22,500 nucleotides of DNA from Zygnema cylindricum (taxonomy: Eukaryota; Streptophyta; Zygnematophyceae; Zygnematales; Zygnemataceae): the NCBI GenBank assembly GCA_037447655.1, contig JBBHKE010001099.1, forward strand, positions 1 through 22,500, read 5' to 3'. The translations under genes were made by a program, and so were the position numbers. Within the stretch, counting starts at the first letter, position 1. Every line of letters begins with the position of its first letter. This document shows positions 1-8,782 of the stretch, one piece after another. The notes under the pieces were generated by a model. It searched no databases. It was given only the letters and a program-made list of their open reading frames with translations, and was not told the DNA's origin.

Positions 1-40
<40 letters not shown>
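1..40. repeat. (AG)20 microsatellite
   Basis: Twenty pure AG units cut by the window edge. On the sense strand of TFB2 it is (CT)n, starting about 16 nt into intron 7. Confidence 0.97.
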
Positions 41-42
<2 letters not shown>

Positions 43-56
43 TGATGATCAAGTAC

Positions 57-116
57 CTCAGCAGCTGCCACATATTCTCGAATGAGTTCCCACAACTGTG
101 AGTTCGTATCCAAGAG
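57..116 (-). CDS. TFB2: TFB2 exon 7 (60 nt, last in window)
   Basis: Acceptor is TTTTTATTCAG (AG at 118-117), in phase 0. It reads LLDTNSQLWELIREYVAAAE, matching the family block LLMDTNAQLWYIIREYI with the same length across the exon 6/7 joint. A donor GAG|GTACTT follows at 56-55. If it is not used, the frame would run into the (CT)n tract as a Leu-Ser repeat, which is less likely. Confidence 0.82.
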
Positions 117-1283
117 CTGAATAAAAACTCCCCAGAAAATTACAATACAATAAATATATTAAAACAGCAGCCCATGTTTTGAGCAATTTAGTCCCCACAT
201 CACCCAATCTAATCGAAGACCCTAAGCATTACTAAATTTAACGAAAAAATGAGATTTCAAGAAAACAATCTGACTGTCAGTCAAGAGTTTCTTCAAATGT
301 CACTTTATCAGCACCCTAAAAAAGCCCTGAAACAAGTATCCCACTTCTATCGTCACTTTGTTATCATTTTATATGAGAATTTGAGCTTACCAAGAAACGA
401 AAACCTGTATCGGATATTCGCGGCGCCTCATTGGGCCTGTTCCCGGTTTGCCCAGACAGTTCATTTATGTACTATCAGAGTCCATATTCCTCCGAAATCC
501 CATAGGAAATCCTATTTATAGGAATAGAATAATGCCATATCACCTGCGACAGCCATACATAGTTGAGGAACTACCAAGTAAGAGGCTCTTATTCTTATTT
601 CCCTCATTCGTATCTTCTATCTGCACTAAACAACCACTATACTGTTTACATAATTTAGCGTGAGTGTCTATTAAGCTTTTTATGCTGAGAATTGGTGTTG
701 TAATTCCAGTATTATATGCAGGACGAAACCACGAAGTGGAGAAAAAAACAGTTTTTCCTTTTGCGCAACTTTATGCTCATCTTTCAGAGAATAAAGGAAG
801 ATCTTAAATGATCACATTTCAGCGGCTAATCAATGCAAGACACCATCATTCAGTTTCGACATACAAACGTAAAAATGAGGAAGGGAAGGGACAAAAGTGA
901 TTTCTATTCGACTGCATTCCCTAACCAAGAAAATGAACATATAACAAAATGATGTAAGATGACAAGATTTTCGGCGAACAAAGTCAAAATTCAAATAAAA
1001 ATGTAATAAATAACAAAAAAACAGAAAAAAAATATTAAGCTGAATATCACAGCAGCCTTTCAACAGAAAGATATGGCGATTAAACAATTCAAACAAAAAG
1101 GTCACCAACATAACTGCAAATAGAACAGACGACAAATTGGAAACGATGACAAGAGGGTGGGAGGGAAGAGCACTTTGAAATTAGGAGACCGGCTCGAATG
1201 AACATATCTTTTACCAACTTATCCTGTTGGATTGAGGAGGAGCCTTGGCCCGCCAAAGAAACTAATTGCAAAAGAACTCCCTG

Positions 1284-1351
<68 letters not shown>

Positions 1352-4300
1352 AAGTTAGAGATTAAACACCCGTGTTTGCTTCATAAAATAAACCCATGAG
1401 ATCGATGTGAAAATAAACCGACAAAAAAACAAACGAACACCATTGCCCAAGAAATATTCATTGACTGGCCTACAAGCATAACAAAAATAATCCCCAAGTT
1501 TCCATTCCTTAAATGAAGCGAGGGAGTGAGGCAGGGAGGGAGGGGAAAAGGGATTTTTAAACAGAGAAAGTGCAGCAAATTGTGCCAAATTTGAGCTAAT
1601 GTCCTCTAAGCGCAATAAAGAGGACATCAGTCTCCTCTTATTTGAGGATACGGATAGTGTCCCCCTCCCCATTTACTTTGTGATTTGAATGATGTGAAAT
1701 GATAAGCTCGAAAGTAAAGGAATCGAAAGTCATTTCCACGTTTTCATTTCCATTTCATTTCCACAAGAATAATGTTGTTCGGAGGTTGAAAAGATGGGGA
1801 CAAGTTTATCGTTCTGCTTCCTAGTAAAATGTTGATCAATTTTGTTAATTAAATGATGCGATACACAGACATAAACTCAAAAGAAAAGAAACGAATAAAG
1901 AAAAGAAACAGATTATGAAAAGACACAAATAAAGAAAAGAAACGAATAAAGAAAAGAAACGAATAAAGAAAAGAAACAGATTAAGAAAGACACAAATAAA
2001 GAAAAGAAATGAATAAAGAAAGAATACCTCCCATTGTTGGACCGCAAAACTGGCGAGTTCTGAACTTGCCGGCAATCGCACGGCCACAGAAGAGGACACT
2101 CTCTCCCGAGGAAGGGCCCCCCTGATATTTGACAAATAGGGAAGACGGTTATTAGAGCAAGGGTGGAAAAAATAAAAGAAAATAATAATAATAACAGCGT
2201 TCAACTCTATACATTGTACGCAGATCTTTTTTTCCGAATTTTGAAGATCCAGCCTAGAGAGAGTGAAGTTCAGAAATGATCCACAAACGTGTTCACACTA
2301 AAAAAAAAACCCTAAAAAAACCTTCAAGAGAATATTTCACATATGTTGCTGCGGGAATGATTGCTGCAAGTAAATGAGAGAAAACAAATAGTCCAAACAG
2401 ACAAGGAACTCTCTCTTTGACATGAAGTTTAGAGCAACATACCCTGTGGATAGCACCTGGCGCAGTTGTTTCTGGTACTGAGGATTCAACTTATAACTCG
2501 CTTTACTGCAAAACATTTCCATAACCTCAATAAATATAAAACCTCGATATAATCTCAATCTATATAGCCTCAATATAACCTCAATATAACCTCAATATAA
2601 CCTCAATATAACCCTGTAACCTCAATGTATATATTACCTCAACATAATCCTATAACCTCAACAAATAGCATCAAAATTATAAATAACAAAATATGAAACT
2701 GAAACACTCTATAAAGTCAGAGGATTTCGAGGACGTAAATCTCGTTCTATGAAACGATCCATAGACTGGCATGTTCAATTGAGGTCCATAAAGCAAGACA
2801 AAAAAAAAACTTAATAGAAAATTAAACTTGATAAGCCATATACCCATCCATTAGTCAAATAATCATAAAAAATAAAACACCTTAATGGCGTCAGAGACTG
2901 CCAATCGGACTTTTATCGCCTTACAAACACCCATCAGTCAAATAAACATCAAAATAAAAAAAAGCCTAACAATGTTGGAAACTGTCAATAGGTCATTTAC
3001 CACAAACATCCATCAGTCAAATAACCATATAAAAAAAAAAAAAAAACACAGTCTACAATGTCATAGACAACCGTCTCATATCACCTCACAAGCATCCATC
3101 GGTCAAATAATCATATATTAAGGCATGATCGGAGCTCCGAAAAAGCAGCAAACTACAAGAAGACTAAGATTCGCTGCTTTTTCAGGCGAAGGAATAGAAA
3201 AGCAGAGAAAAGAAGGTTCGAAGGTGCTGCCCATATAATATCTTCATCTTTTCGCCCTTGTTTTGGTGCTCAGCACTTCTGCTACTGTTTCAAGACATGA
3301 GATGAAAAAGGGCCAACAAACATAAACAAAGAATAGCACCAAGAAACCCTCTTTTTCTTTACGGTGCTTTAAAAAAAAAAAAACCTAACAATGTCAGAGA
3401 CTGCAAATTGGTCACAACTTTTTGAACATGACAGTCGAAGGAAAAACATGAGTTTTACTGCACCTGTCCTGAAGCAATACTCGCAACTGCTCAAGTCGCT
3501 CTAATGCCATTCGATGTTTCGCCATATACTCAGGTTTCACCCAATCATAAAGCTCCATTGCTGTCACCGAAACTTCCACGAAAAGGAGACGAAGGACATA
3601 CTGTTTGGCGAGAGGAGGTAGTGCTCTGTTTATTGTTTTTTTAAACCAAATAAAGTGACAACGTACAGAGATAGCTCTTAGTACGCAAGTGATTAGGGAA
3701 ACACACTTCACTTCGTGATTCAGACGAGAGGGAGGTGGGAGGAAGGAGGGAGGAGAGAGCGGAGGAGGAGATAATAGGTGAAGCGATTATGCTCACGTTC
3801 TTGCATAAAGGGGGTCAAAGAGTCTGTGTCTCAGTGATAATCAGAGTAAAGGCTTAAATGTCAACAAAAAACCAAATGATGGTAGATAAACAATACAACA
3901 AATAAAACAGAAGAATTCCAGTCAACCAATTGTAGCTATTGATTGCCAAAGATACAATTTACATTCTAACCCTTGGTAGCAAAAACAAAAGAAAAAATAT
4001 GTCAAACTGGCACAAGAGACCAAATTTAGGTCATCGACTTGTCCTCTTTGAGCAACACTATTTTCTTGACCATAAGACAATGGAAATCCTTCTTGTTTGA
4101 ATAATTTTAGGAGACTCGTTGCATAAGTCGAGCTTGTGGGGGTAAATTCAGGTCGTTAAATAATAGATAATTCCAACCAGCAAACAGATTTACAGATACA
4201 GTGTTTGCAATCTACAAAGGAAGATCAACTGTAAAAACGTAATATTCAGAAACCTGCAAGCCAAACCGGCTCGCAAGTAAAACAATGGATCTTGAAGAAT

Positions 4301-6684
4301 GTGTACCAATAAATGATTGTAGCTTCAACTACTGTGTATGTTCTTTGGACACAAAAAAAAGTGTAAAAAAGGACCAAGAGAACCAAGACATGCACACAAG
4401 AACTCGCCTATCCATGAAAGTCACAGTTGATTGAAATTGGTTGACATTCGTAACAGAACACACTGTTAATCCAATTAAATAGGAAACCATGACATTGGCT
4501 TTCCATGTCAAACATTATCGTGTCAATTAAGTTAAGTACACCGTCCATCATTAGTCAAACATTTTTCCGGCAGTTAAAGGCAAATTAAGTCTGTGATTGA
4601 TTTTTGTTCTCAGGCAAGCAATCGAAAGGTAACGATCTTACCCTTCAATCATGATGTCAAAATTGGAAATCGGAAAACTGTGTGATGAGAAAAAGTACTT
4701 TGACTGCACAAAATTGTTTAACTCTAATAACGATGGGCAGTGTAATGAAGCCATGGCGTTGCCATTCCATGACAACCATTATTGTACAACAGATACAGCC
4801 TAAAATCATTCATTCACATCGTAAAGAAGAGAGCTTGAATAGCAAACATTCATGTCCCCCAAAAAACATTGTCTAAAGCAAGACCAAAATGGTCAAGGCA
4901 AAACGTGGAACCACTATAAATGTAGTCCCAAAGTCGTGCAGCATTCATTTATGCTGATCATTGAAAAACCTGTTAACCTTAGAAACCCTAAAAAACCCTA
5001 AGAAACTCCGAAAATCCTTAAAACGCCCACCTAAAGAGCCCAAAAAACTCTAATAAGATCAGAAAAACCCAAAAAAACCATAAAAACCCCTTAAAGACCC
5101 GCCATAATCAAACATTTTATTTGCAACCAGTAGTTGCCGTTGCTTTGCCTGTATGCTTATCTGGATCATTGTTCAAATGTGAAAAACAATTGGAAATGCT
5201 ATACGAGGTTATTTCATACTATAACATACTACACATTACAATACTTGCATAGTACAGATAACCACGTACAGTTCCAAATGTTTTCGCAATTTTGAACCAT
5301 GATCTGAATCCTCGAAATTCGTGATAAGAGATTACAGCAACAAATCATTTTATGTCATTCTCAATGATTCTTTCTGATTCAGGATCGATTAAATACCGTT
5401 GTCAGATGATTTGAATAATTTTATCAGTTAAAGTCGTGTTGATTGATTTTCTTTCGTAGTATCATTAAGACCTAGGTGATCACAGATTTGCAATGCTTTG
5501 TTCGGACCAATCCCAAAGAATTGGGTTAAGGATCCAACGACTTTGGTGAAATTCCTATAAACACAACCATTATATTCAGAAACCTCCATGTTTGAAAGAA
5601 CCACCATAAACCCTAAAAATGACCTTCCCCGACAGAAAGCTTGCTATGCTTTCTGGATCAAAGCTACACACCCATCGCTATTAGAGTTAATCACGCTAAT
5701 CTGGGTCAGTGTTATTTCGACCCAAAATCATAAATTAGCGTTGACAACACTAATTAGTTAAGAGTTCCATAAGGTACCATGTGGCAAAAACCTAAGTTAG
5801 TGTGGTCCATTCTAATAAAGTGTTAATGCGAAAAAATATTATCGCTAAAACATTAGAGACTCTAAAACATTAGAGAGTGTAGTTAAATCTAATATAATGT
5901 TAATGCCAATAATTCTTTAACCCTAATACATAATTTAGTGTGGTAGTGTGGTCGATTGTAATAAAGAGGTACAACTGATAATTCTTCAACTAAAAAAAAA
6001 GCAAGGGTACCGAGGGTAATTAATTCTAATAGTGTTACCAGTAATAATTCACGAACTCTAAAGAGATAGGCGGTGTAGGGCAGTCTTCTCTCCTACACCA
6101 CTGGTTTTAATGCAAAGAAGTGTGTAACATTGTGAAACAAATAAAGGAGAATTCTCACTTCAAGATGATGCAAAAAAGCTACAATGACCATCGTTACAAG
6201 TGTTAAACATTTTTAAGTACTTTTTCATCACATTTTTTTTCTCAATCATGACATCACGATCGAACAGGTTTAACTCCCCTCCCCTTCCCACCCCCCCAAC
6301 ATTTTAACCTTAACCTGATTGACAATAATAAGTTAAGAAGGTTTGAGTGCTCGAAAAACGCCTAACATTAATAGAAAAACCCTAAAAAACTCAGGTTTAT
6401 TTTAAGGTTTTTTAGGGTTTTAGATAGCAATGCAGAAACTTCCTGTGCAAAAACCCGCCTGACAAACCCTACAAGAACCGTAAAAACCCTAAAAAACCCT
6501 AAGTACCAAGATATTCCTTCAATTCTGCATTTGCTGAGAATAATCAAGACTGTTTCATGATCTCAATTTACCGAAAAAAAAAAAAAAAACCTTACCGGAG
6601 GACTGCTCGACAAGCCCAGTGGCTCTCATAGAGCCTGTCGAGCTTGATGGCTGGCAGAGCCGCCAAGAAATCCGTCAAACTCAT
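57..6684 (-). CDS. TFB2: TFIIH core subunit TFB2 (GTF2H4/p52), 5' part of a split gene, exons 1-7
   Basis: TFB2/p52 is a subunit of the TFIIH core. In that family it anchors XPB and stimulates its ATPase, serving promoter opening by RNA polymerase II and nucleotide excision repair in the nucleus. Seven exons join as 6684-6596, 3625-3464, 2505-2443, 2121-2028, 1280-1174, 436-391 and 116-57, giving 621 nt or 207 codons with matching phases throughout. Family-like blocks appear in the right order: LPAIKLDRLY (residues 10-19), ALPPLAKQYVL (31-41), YKLNPQYQKQL (88-98), GALPRE (106-111), KDMFIRAGLL (159-168), ISDTGFRFLLLDTNSQLW (178-195) and IREYV (198-202). Plant TFB2 is about 450 residues, so this is roughly the N-terminal 45%. 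The C-terminal half, which binds XPB and TFB5/p8, lies outside the window. The start is the first ATG after an in-frame stop and gives a slightly shorter N-terminus than other plants. Splice sites were placed by eye; no transcript data were available. Confidence 0.9.
391..436 (-). CDS. TFB2: TFB2 exon 6 (46-nt micro-exon)
   Basis: Encodes PNEAPRISDTGFRFL, matching the DGPRLTESGFQFL stretch of plant TFB2. The donor TTCTTG|GTAAGC (GT at 390-389) is good and in phase 0. The acceptor GGGAACAG (438-437) fits the phase-2 donor of exon 5 but lacks a pyrimidine tract. An upstream acceptor giving a few more residues is possible. Confidence 0.72.
1174..1280 (-). CDS. TFB2: TFB2 exon 5 (107 nt)
   Basis: Acceptor is (CT)n followed by CACCCCAG (AG at 1282-1281), in phase 0. 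It reads GVLLQLVSLAGQG, then DKLVKDMFIRAGLLIS, matching the LLQLINSGQG and KIFQRGLLS blocks. The best donor in phase is TCAAA|GTGCTC (GT at 1173-1172), a weak site. The open frame runs on to about 1092 without clear similarity, so the exact 3' end is less certain than the rest. Confidence 0.8.
1288..1345. repeat. (GA)29 microsatellite next to the TFB2 exon 5 acceptor
   Basis: Twenty-nine GA units. On the minus strand they read (TC)29, ending only 5 nt before the intron-final AG of intron 4. The array therefore forms the polypyrimidine tract of that splice site. Confidence 0.93.
1868..2026. repeat. 17-bp minisatellite inside TFB2 intron 4
   Basis: Units of the type GAATAAAGAAAAGAAAC repeat at a 17-bp step (for example 1944 and 1961), mixed with ACAAATAAAG variants. 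The sense strand of the gene is CT/TTC-rich, and the array starts within a few bases of the exon 4 donor. Confidence 0.9.
2028..2121 (-). CDS. TFB2: TFB2 exon 4 (94 nt)
   Basis: Acceptor is AAATATCAG (AG at 2123-2122). With exon 3 it reads STGGALPRERV, matching the ISGGVLPRE block, and ends ELASFAVQQWE, the counterpart of ELETYALKQWE. Donor is GAG|GTATTC in phase 0. Immediately after the donor the sense strand enters a 17-bp pyrimidine minisatellite. Confidence 0.88.
2443..2505 (-). CDS. TFB2: TFB2 exon 3 (63 nt)
   Basis: Acceptor is TTTTGCAG (AG at 2507-2506). The product reads SKASYKLNPQYQKQLRQVLS and then TG, aligned with the family block SYSLNPTFQNNLQ. Donor is ACAGG|GTATGT in phase 2. 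The 11-bp minisatellite of intron 2 comes to within about 15 nt of the acceptor. Confidence 0.87.
2519..2660. repeat. 11-bp minisatellite CCTCAATATAA in TFB2 intron 2
   Basis: Four perfect copies at 2568-2611 are flanked by degenerate copies on both sides. The array lies directly upstream, on the minus strand, of the exon 3 acceptor. Confidence 0.92.
2843..3118. repeat. Degenerate tandem repeat, period about 79-86 bp, in TFB2 intron 2
   Basis: The landmark CATCRGTCAAATAA recurs at about 2853, 2936, 3015 and 3101. Each is followed by an A-run and then AATG-NNAGA-ACTG-type sequence. A further partial unit (AACAATGTCAGAGACTGCAAAT) sits at 3385-3408. Open frames across it are by-products. Confidence 0.82.
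3139..3183. repeat. Perfect 11-bp inverted repeat, hairpin in TFB2 intron 2
   Basis: GAAAAAGCAGC (3139-3149) pairs with GCTGCTTTTTC (3173-3183) across a 23-nt loop. The palindrome CGGAGCTCCG lies just before it. No function is assigned. Confidence 0.7.
3464..3625 (-). CDS. TFB2: TFB2 exon 2 (162 nt)
   Basis: Acceptor is AATAAACAG (AG at 3627-3626). The first base completes the arginine codon from exon 1, giving LRALPPLAKQYVLRLLF, a close match to the conserved LRSLPPLAKKYVL block. It continues through a KHRMALERLEQLR segment, the counterpart of the family's KHRVAIDRLIQLR. Donor is GACAG|GTGCAG in phase 2. Reading past this donor soon meets a stop at 3414-3412 and loses similarity, which supports the exon end. 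Confidence 0.9.
3626..4980 (-). other. TFB2 intron 1, exon-2-proximal part: no feature seen
   Basis: AT-rich intronic sequence. I found no convincing exon, RNA gene or long repeat on either strand. Short open frames here have no recognisable content. A GA-rich patch lies at 3721-3776. Confidence 0.6.
4983..5098. repeat. Degenerate telomere-like tract (AAACCCTAA) in TFB2 intron 1
   Basis: Runs such as AAACCCTAAAAAACCCTAAG at 4983-5002 decay into AACTCTAA, AAACCCAAAA and ACCATAAAAACCCC. This resembles an eroded plant-type CCCTAAA array, but the spacing is irregular. Confidence 0.55.
5678..6032. mobile_element. MITE-like element with about 20-bp terminal inverted repeats
   Basis: The ends CTATTAGAGTTAATCACGCT (5678-5697) and the complement of 6013-6032 (CTATTAGAATTAATTACCCT) agree at 17 of 20 positions. 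Inside are repeated TTAGTGTGGTC motifs (about 5807 and 5934), a tandem AAACATTAGAGA, and a near palindrome TTAGCGTTGACAACACTAA. No open reading frame is present. No clear target-site duplication is visible, so the call is tentative. It lies in TFB2 intron 1. Confidence 0.45.
6072..6099. repeat. Perfect 8-bp inverted repeat
   Basis: GGTGTAGG (6072-6079) pairs with CCTACACC (6092-6099) across a 12-nt loop, in TFB2 intron 1. Nothing suggests a specific role. Confidence 0.5.
6376..6503. repeat. Telomere-like motifs forming a 15-bp hairpin, TFB2 intron 1
   Basis: AAAACCCTAAAAAAC (6376-6390) and GTTTTTTAGGGTTTT (6407-6421) are exact complements across 16 nt. A second patch, AAAAACCCTAAAAAACCCTA, lies at about 6482-6501 on the plus strand only. 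These are CCCTAAA-like units separated by extra A residues, so not a true telomere array. Confidence 0.7.
6596..6684 (-). CDS. TFB2: TFB2 exon 1 (start codon, 89 nt)
   Basis: Begins at ATG 6684-6682 and encodes MSLTDFLAALPAIKLDRLY followed by ten more residues. It ends CTCCG before the donor GTAAGG (6595-6590), in phase 2. The block around LPAIKLDRLY matches the LPAMKLDKLY type of motif near the start of plant TFB2. The exon is much richer in GC than the A-rich intron beside it. Its DNA also forms a strong nested inverted repeat (6605-6643: GCTCGACA/TGTCGAGC outside GGCTCT/AGAGCC), which is part of the coding sequence. Confidence 0.88.
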
Positions 6685-7042
6685 CGCACTGTTAGAAAAA
6701 TTCGATCGCCGGAATGTTAAGTACTCAAGAATTTAGTGCGGAAAAAATTGAATAATAACAACGATTTATTGGAATAAAAGGAATGTTACGTTACTGGTTA
6801 GTTAATCGATAGATAACAGCAAATGTTTACTATTGTCAGTCGTTTTCGGCAGCAAGAAAAGGAATGATTGATAATATCAATAGAAGAAAACAATAACCAA
6901 TGAAGAAGGTTTTCGACGAAGATGCTTAGACCTAATCGTTTTTAGAAGTCTGATTGGTAATTGCGCATTTCATATATGCACGATTCACAATAGAAATGGA
7001 TGACGGATGAGATGGGGAAATCAATGTCCTTAGTTTTTTTCT
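6685..7042 (-). promoter_or_regulatory. 5' flank of TFB2: presumed leader and promoter region
   Basis: This stretch lies directly upstream of the TFB2 ATG. It is AT-rich, with no recognisable gene, and I cannot place a TATA box or transcription start with confidence. Bases 6966-7025 resemble 11041-11105 in the centre of the foldback element. Confidence 0.35.
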
Positions 7043-7211
7043 GGACGTGAATCGCCGTTGACGTCACTTCACATCAACAAAAACGTCGCGATGTGATTCA
7101 TGTTGTCGTACGCTTAGTTTTGTTTTGACGTAAATCGCCTTTGACGTCATCTCACGTCAACAAAAACGTCGCGATGTGATTCATGTTGTCGTACGATTAG
7201 TCGCCGATGAC
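7043..7211. repeat. Two tandem 84-bp units carrying TGACGTCA palindromes
   Basis: Unit 1 starts at 7043 and unit 2 at 7127. Both share GACGT(G/A)AATCGCC and a near-identical run from AACAAAAACGTCGCGATGTG to GTTGTCGTACG. Each contains a perfect TGACGTCA (7059-7066 and 7142-7149), the core site bound by many bZIP factors. Their position 360-530 bp upstream of the TFB2 ATG allows a regulatory role, but a repeat-derived origin is equally possible. Confidence 0.75.
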
Positions 7212-7257
7212 TCAAATACGTCCGTACCAAACCATCGTTTTTCATCCGTACAACAAC

Positions 7258-7600
7258 ATACAGTTTTTCAAGGTGATCGAGAAACTTCACCCAAAAAGAA
7301 AAGTGGCGACAACAACAAGGTGACAGGTTGAGACCCCCAAACAAAAAAGGACACGTAAAAAAAACCTCACCCAAAAAAAAAAAATGGTGACAAAAACAAG
7401 CAACCTGCATAAGCCATACAATTTTAATCCATACAATTTTTCAAGGTGACAGATCGAGAAACTTCGCCCAAAAAGAATAGTGACGACAAAAAAAGGTGAC
7501 AGATTGAGACCCCCAAACAAAAAGGGACACGGAAAAAAACCTCACTCAAAAAGAAAAATGGTGACAAAAACAAGCTAACCTGCATAATCTTGTTTGAACC
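7258..7600. repeat. Two tandem 173-bp units
   Basis: TTTTTCAAGGTGA recurs at 7264 and 7437. Both units continue through AAACTTC(A/G)CCCAAAAAGAA, GAGACCCCCAAACAAAAA, GGACACG and CAAAAACAAGC. Each unit also holds two diverged half-units starting AAAC(T/C)TCRCYCAAAAA. Minus-strand open frames across it reflect the repeat and show no known domain. Confidence 0.85.
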
Positions 7601-8760
7601 ATGCTTTTACTTTTTTTCAACTTTCTTTCTTTTTCGATTTTTCGTTTTCTTTTTACCCTAAAAATTAAAAATTAATTTCGGTTTTTACTTTTCTTTTACT
7701 TGTTTTTCTCCCTTCTTTCACCTTCTTTTTATTCTAAAGAATTTACTTGCTTTTCTTTTACTTTATTTTCCTCCCTTCCTTAACCTTCTTTTCACCTTAA
7801 ATTTAATACTTACCGTTCTTTTACTTTCCTTTCCTTCACCTTCTTTTTACCTTAAAATTTATACTAATAATTCGAAAACAATAAAATAATTAGAGCCATT
7901 ATCAAGCAATTGGTATCTTTTTATTTCCCCAAATATAAAATATATATAAAAAAACTTAACTCTAAAATTTTAAATGTTTTTTTTTAACCTTCATTAATTA
8001 ATCAGCCATATATGTAATTGCCATTGTTTTAAAATGTTAAATTCTTGAAAACTATAAAATAAAGGTAAAACGTGACTTAATAAGTTTTTTTAATAACTCA
8101 TTTTTTACATTTTTAACGTAAACCAATTAATTATCGAAAAAAACCCAAAAAAAAAATTACCATTTACCGAATCCATTGTAGTAGTTACAATTAAACTTTC
8201 AGTTTGTTGATTTACATTCTATAACACTCTCCGTATCAATTCAGCTAATCTATATTATTTTTAAAACCACAATTTAAAATTATTGTAAAGTAACATTTAA
8301 ATCCAAAGTTAACATAAAACCAAGACTCATGATAAAAAAAAAAAAAATCTAAACTATTTTTATTGTATTCTTTAGCTTTTTACGCCGAATATTAAATTGT
8401 GCATAAAATTTTCTTTTTCCATATAATATTAGTAAATGTATAATAAATTATTTTAAATGTTTTTCATATTTTTAACAAAATACAGGTGTCAGAAAATCAC
8501 AAAAAATGGTAACCTTACAAAATAATCCATATTATTTTGACGCATTTCTTATAGAAACATATTTACCATGATTTTTTATTATTAAAATTTGTTATTTATT
8601 TGGTATTTTATCTTATTGGACATTGAATTGTGTCATCAACTAGTGAAATAGTTTGGGAGTCGAGTGAATTAATCGACAATATTCTAAATGTTTTTTTAAA
8701 GTCCTCGTATTTTATATGGTTTTATTATTTCACGTAAAAATAATTTTACATTCTAAAATT
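7600..8760. other. Very AT-rich stretch, no gene seen
   Basis: Long A and T runs dominate and G or C is sparse. The first 250 bp have a coding-strand T/CTT bias (CTTTCTTTTT types). I see no exon-like GC island, RNA gene or repeat array. Confidence 0.65.
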
Positions 8761-8782
8761 TTATGTCGAAACTTTGTTGCAG

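Noticed and set aside
830-1135. 101-codon minus-strand frame beside TFB2 exon 5
   Set aside because: Lies inside intron 5, is hydrophobic from A-rich DNA on the other strand, and has no similarity to the expected TFB2 sequence, which is instead found at 436-391.
1355-1672. 105-codon minus-strand frame
   Set aside because: Falls inside intron 4 of TFB2 and interrupts the protein if included. Exons 4 and 5 join in phase without it.
2843-3118. Possible CRISPR-like array
   Set aside because: Period and sequence are irregular, there are no unique spacers between conserved repeats, and the context is a eukaryotic intron.
3412-3463. Extension of TFB2 exon 2 to the stop at 3414-3412
   Set aside because: Similarity to TFB2 stops at the GTGCAG donor, and the next family block is found in exon 3 in the correct phase.
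6605-6643. Structured RNA or microRNA hairpin
   Set aside because: The nested inverted repeat lies entirely in coding exon 1 of TFB2 and encodes conserved residues, so base pairing is probably incidental.
7147-7520. Two overlapping minus-strand frames with repeated GGLNLSP words
   Set aside because: They are produced by the 173-bp tandem repeat; there is no domain and frames differ between units.
7600-8760. Organelle DNA insertion
   Set aside because: Extreme AT content alone suggested it, but I see no organellar gene, tRNA or rRNA fragment.
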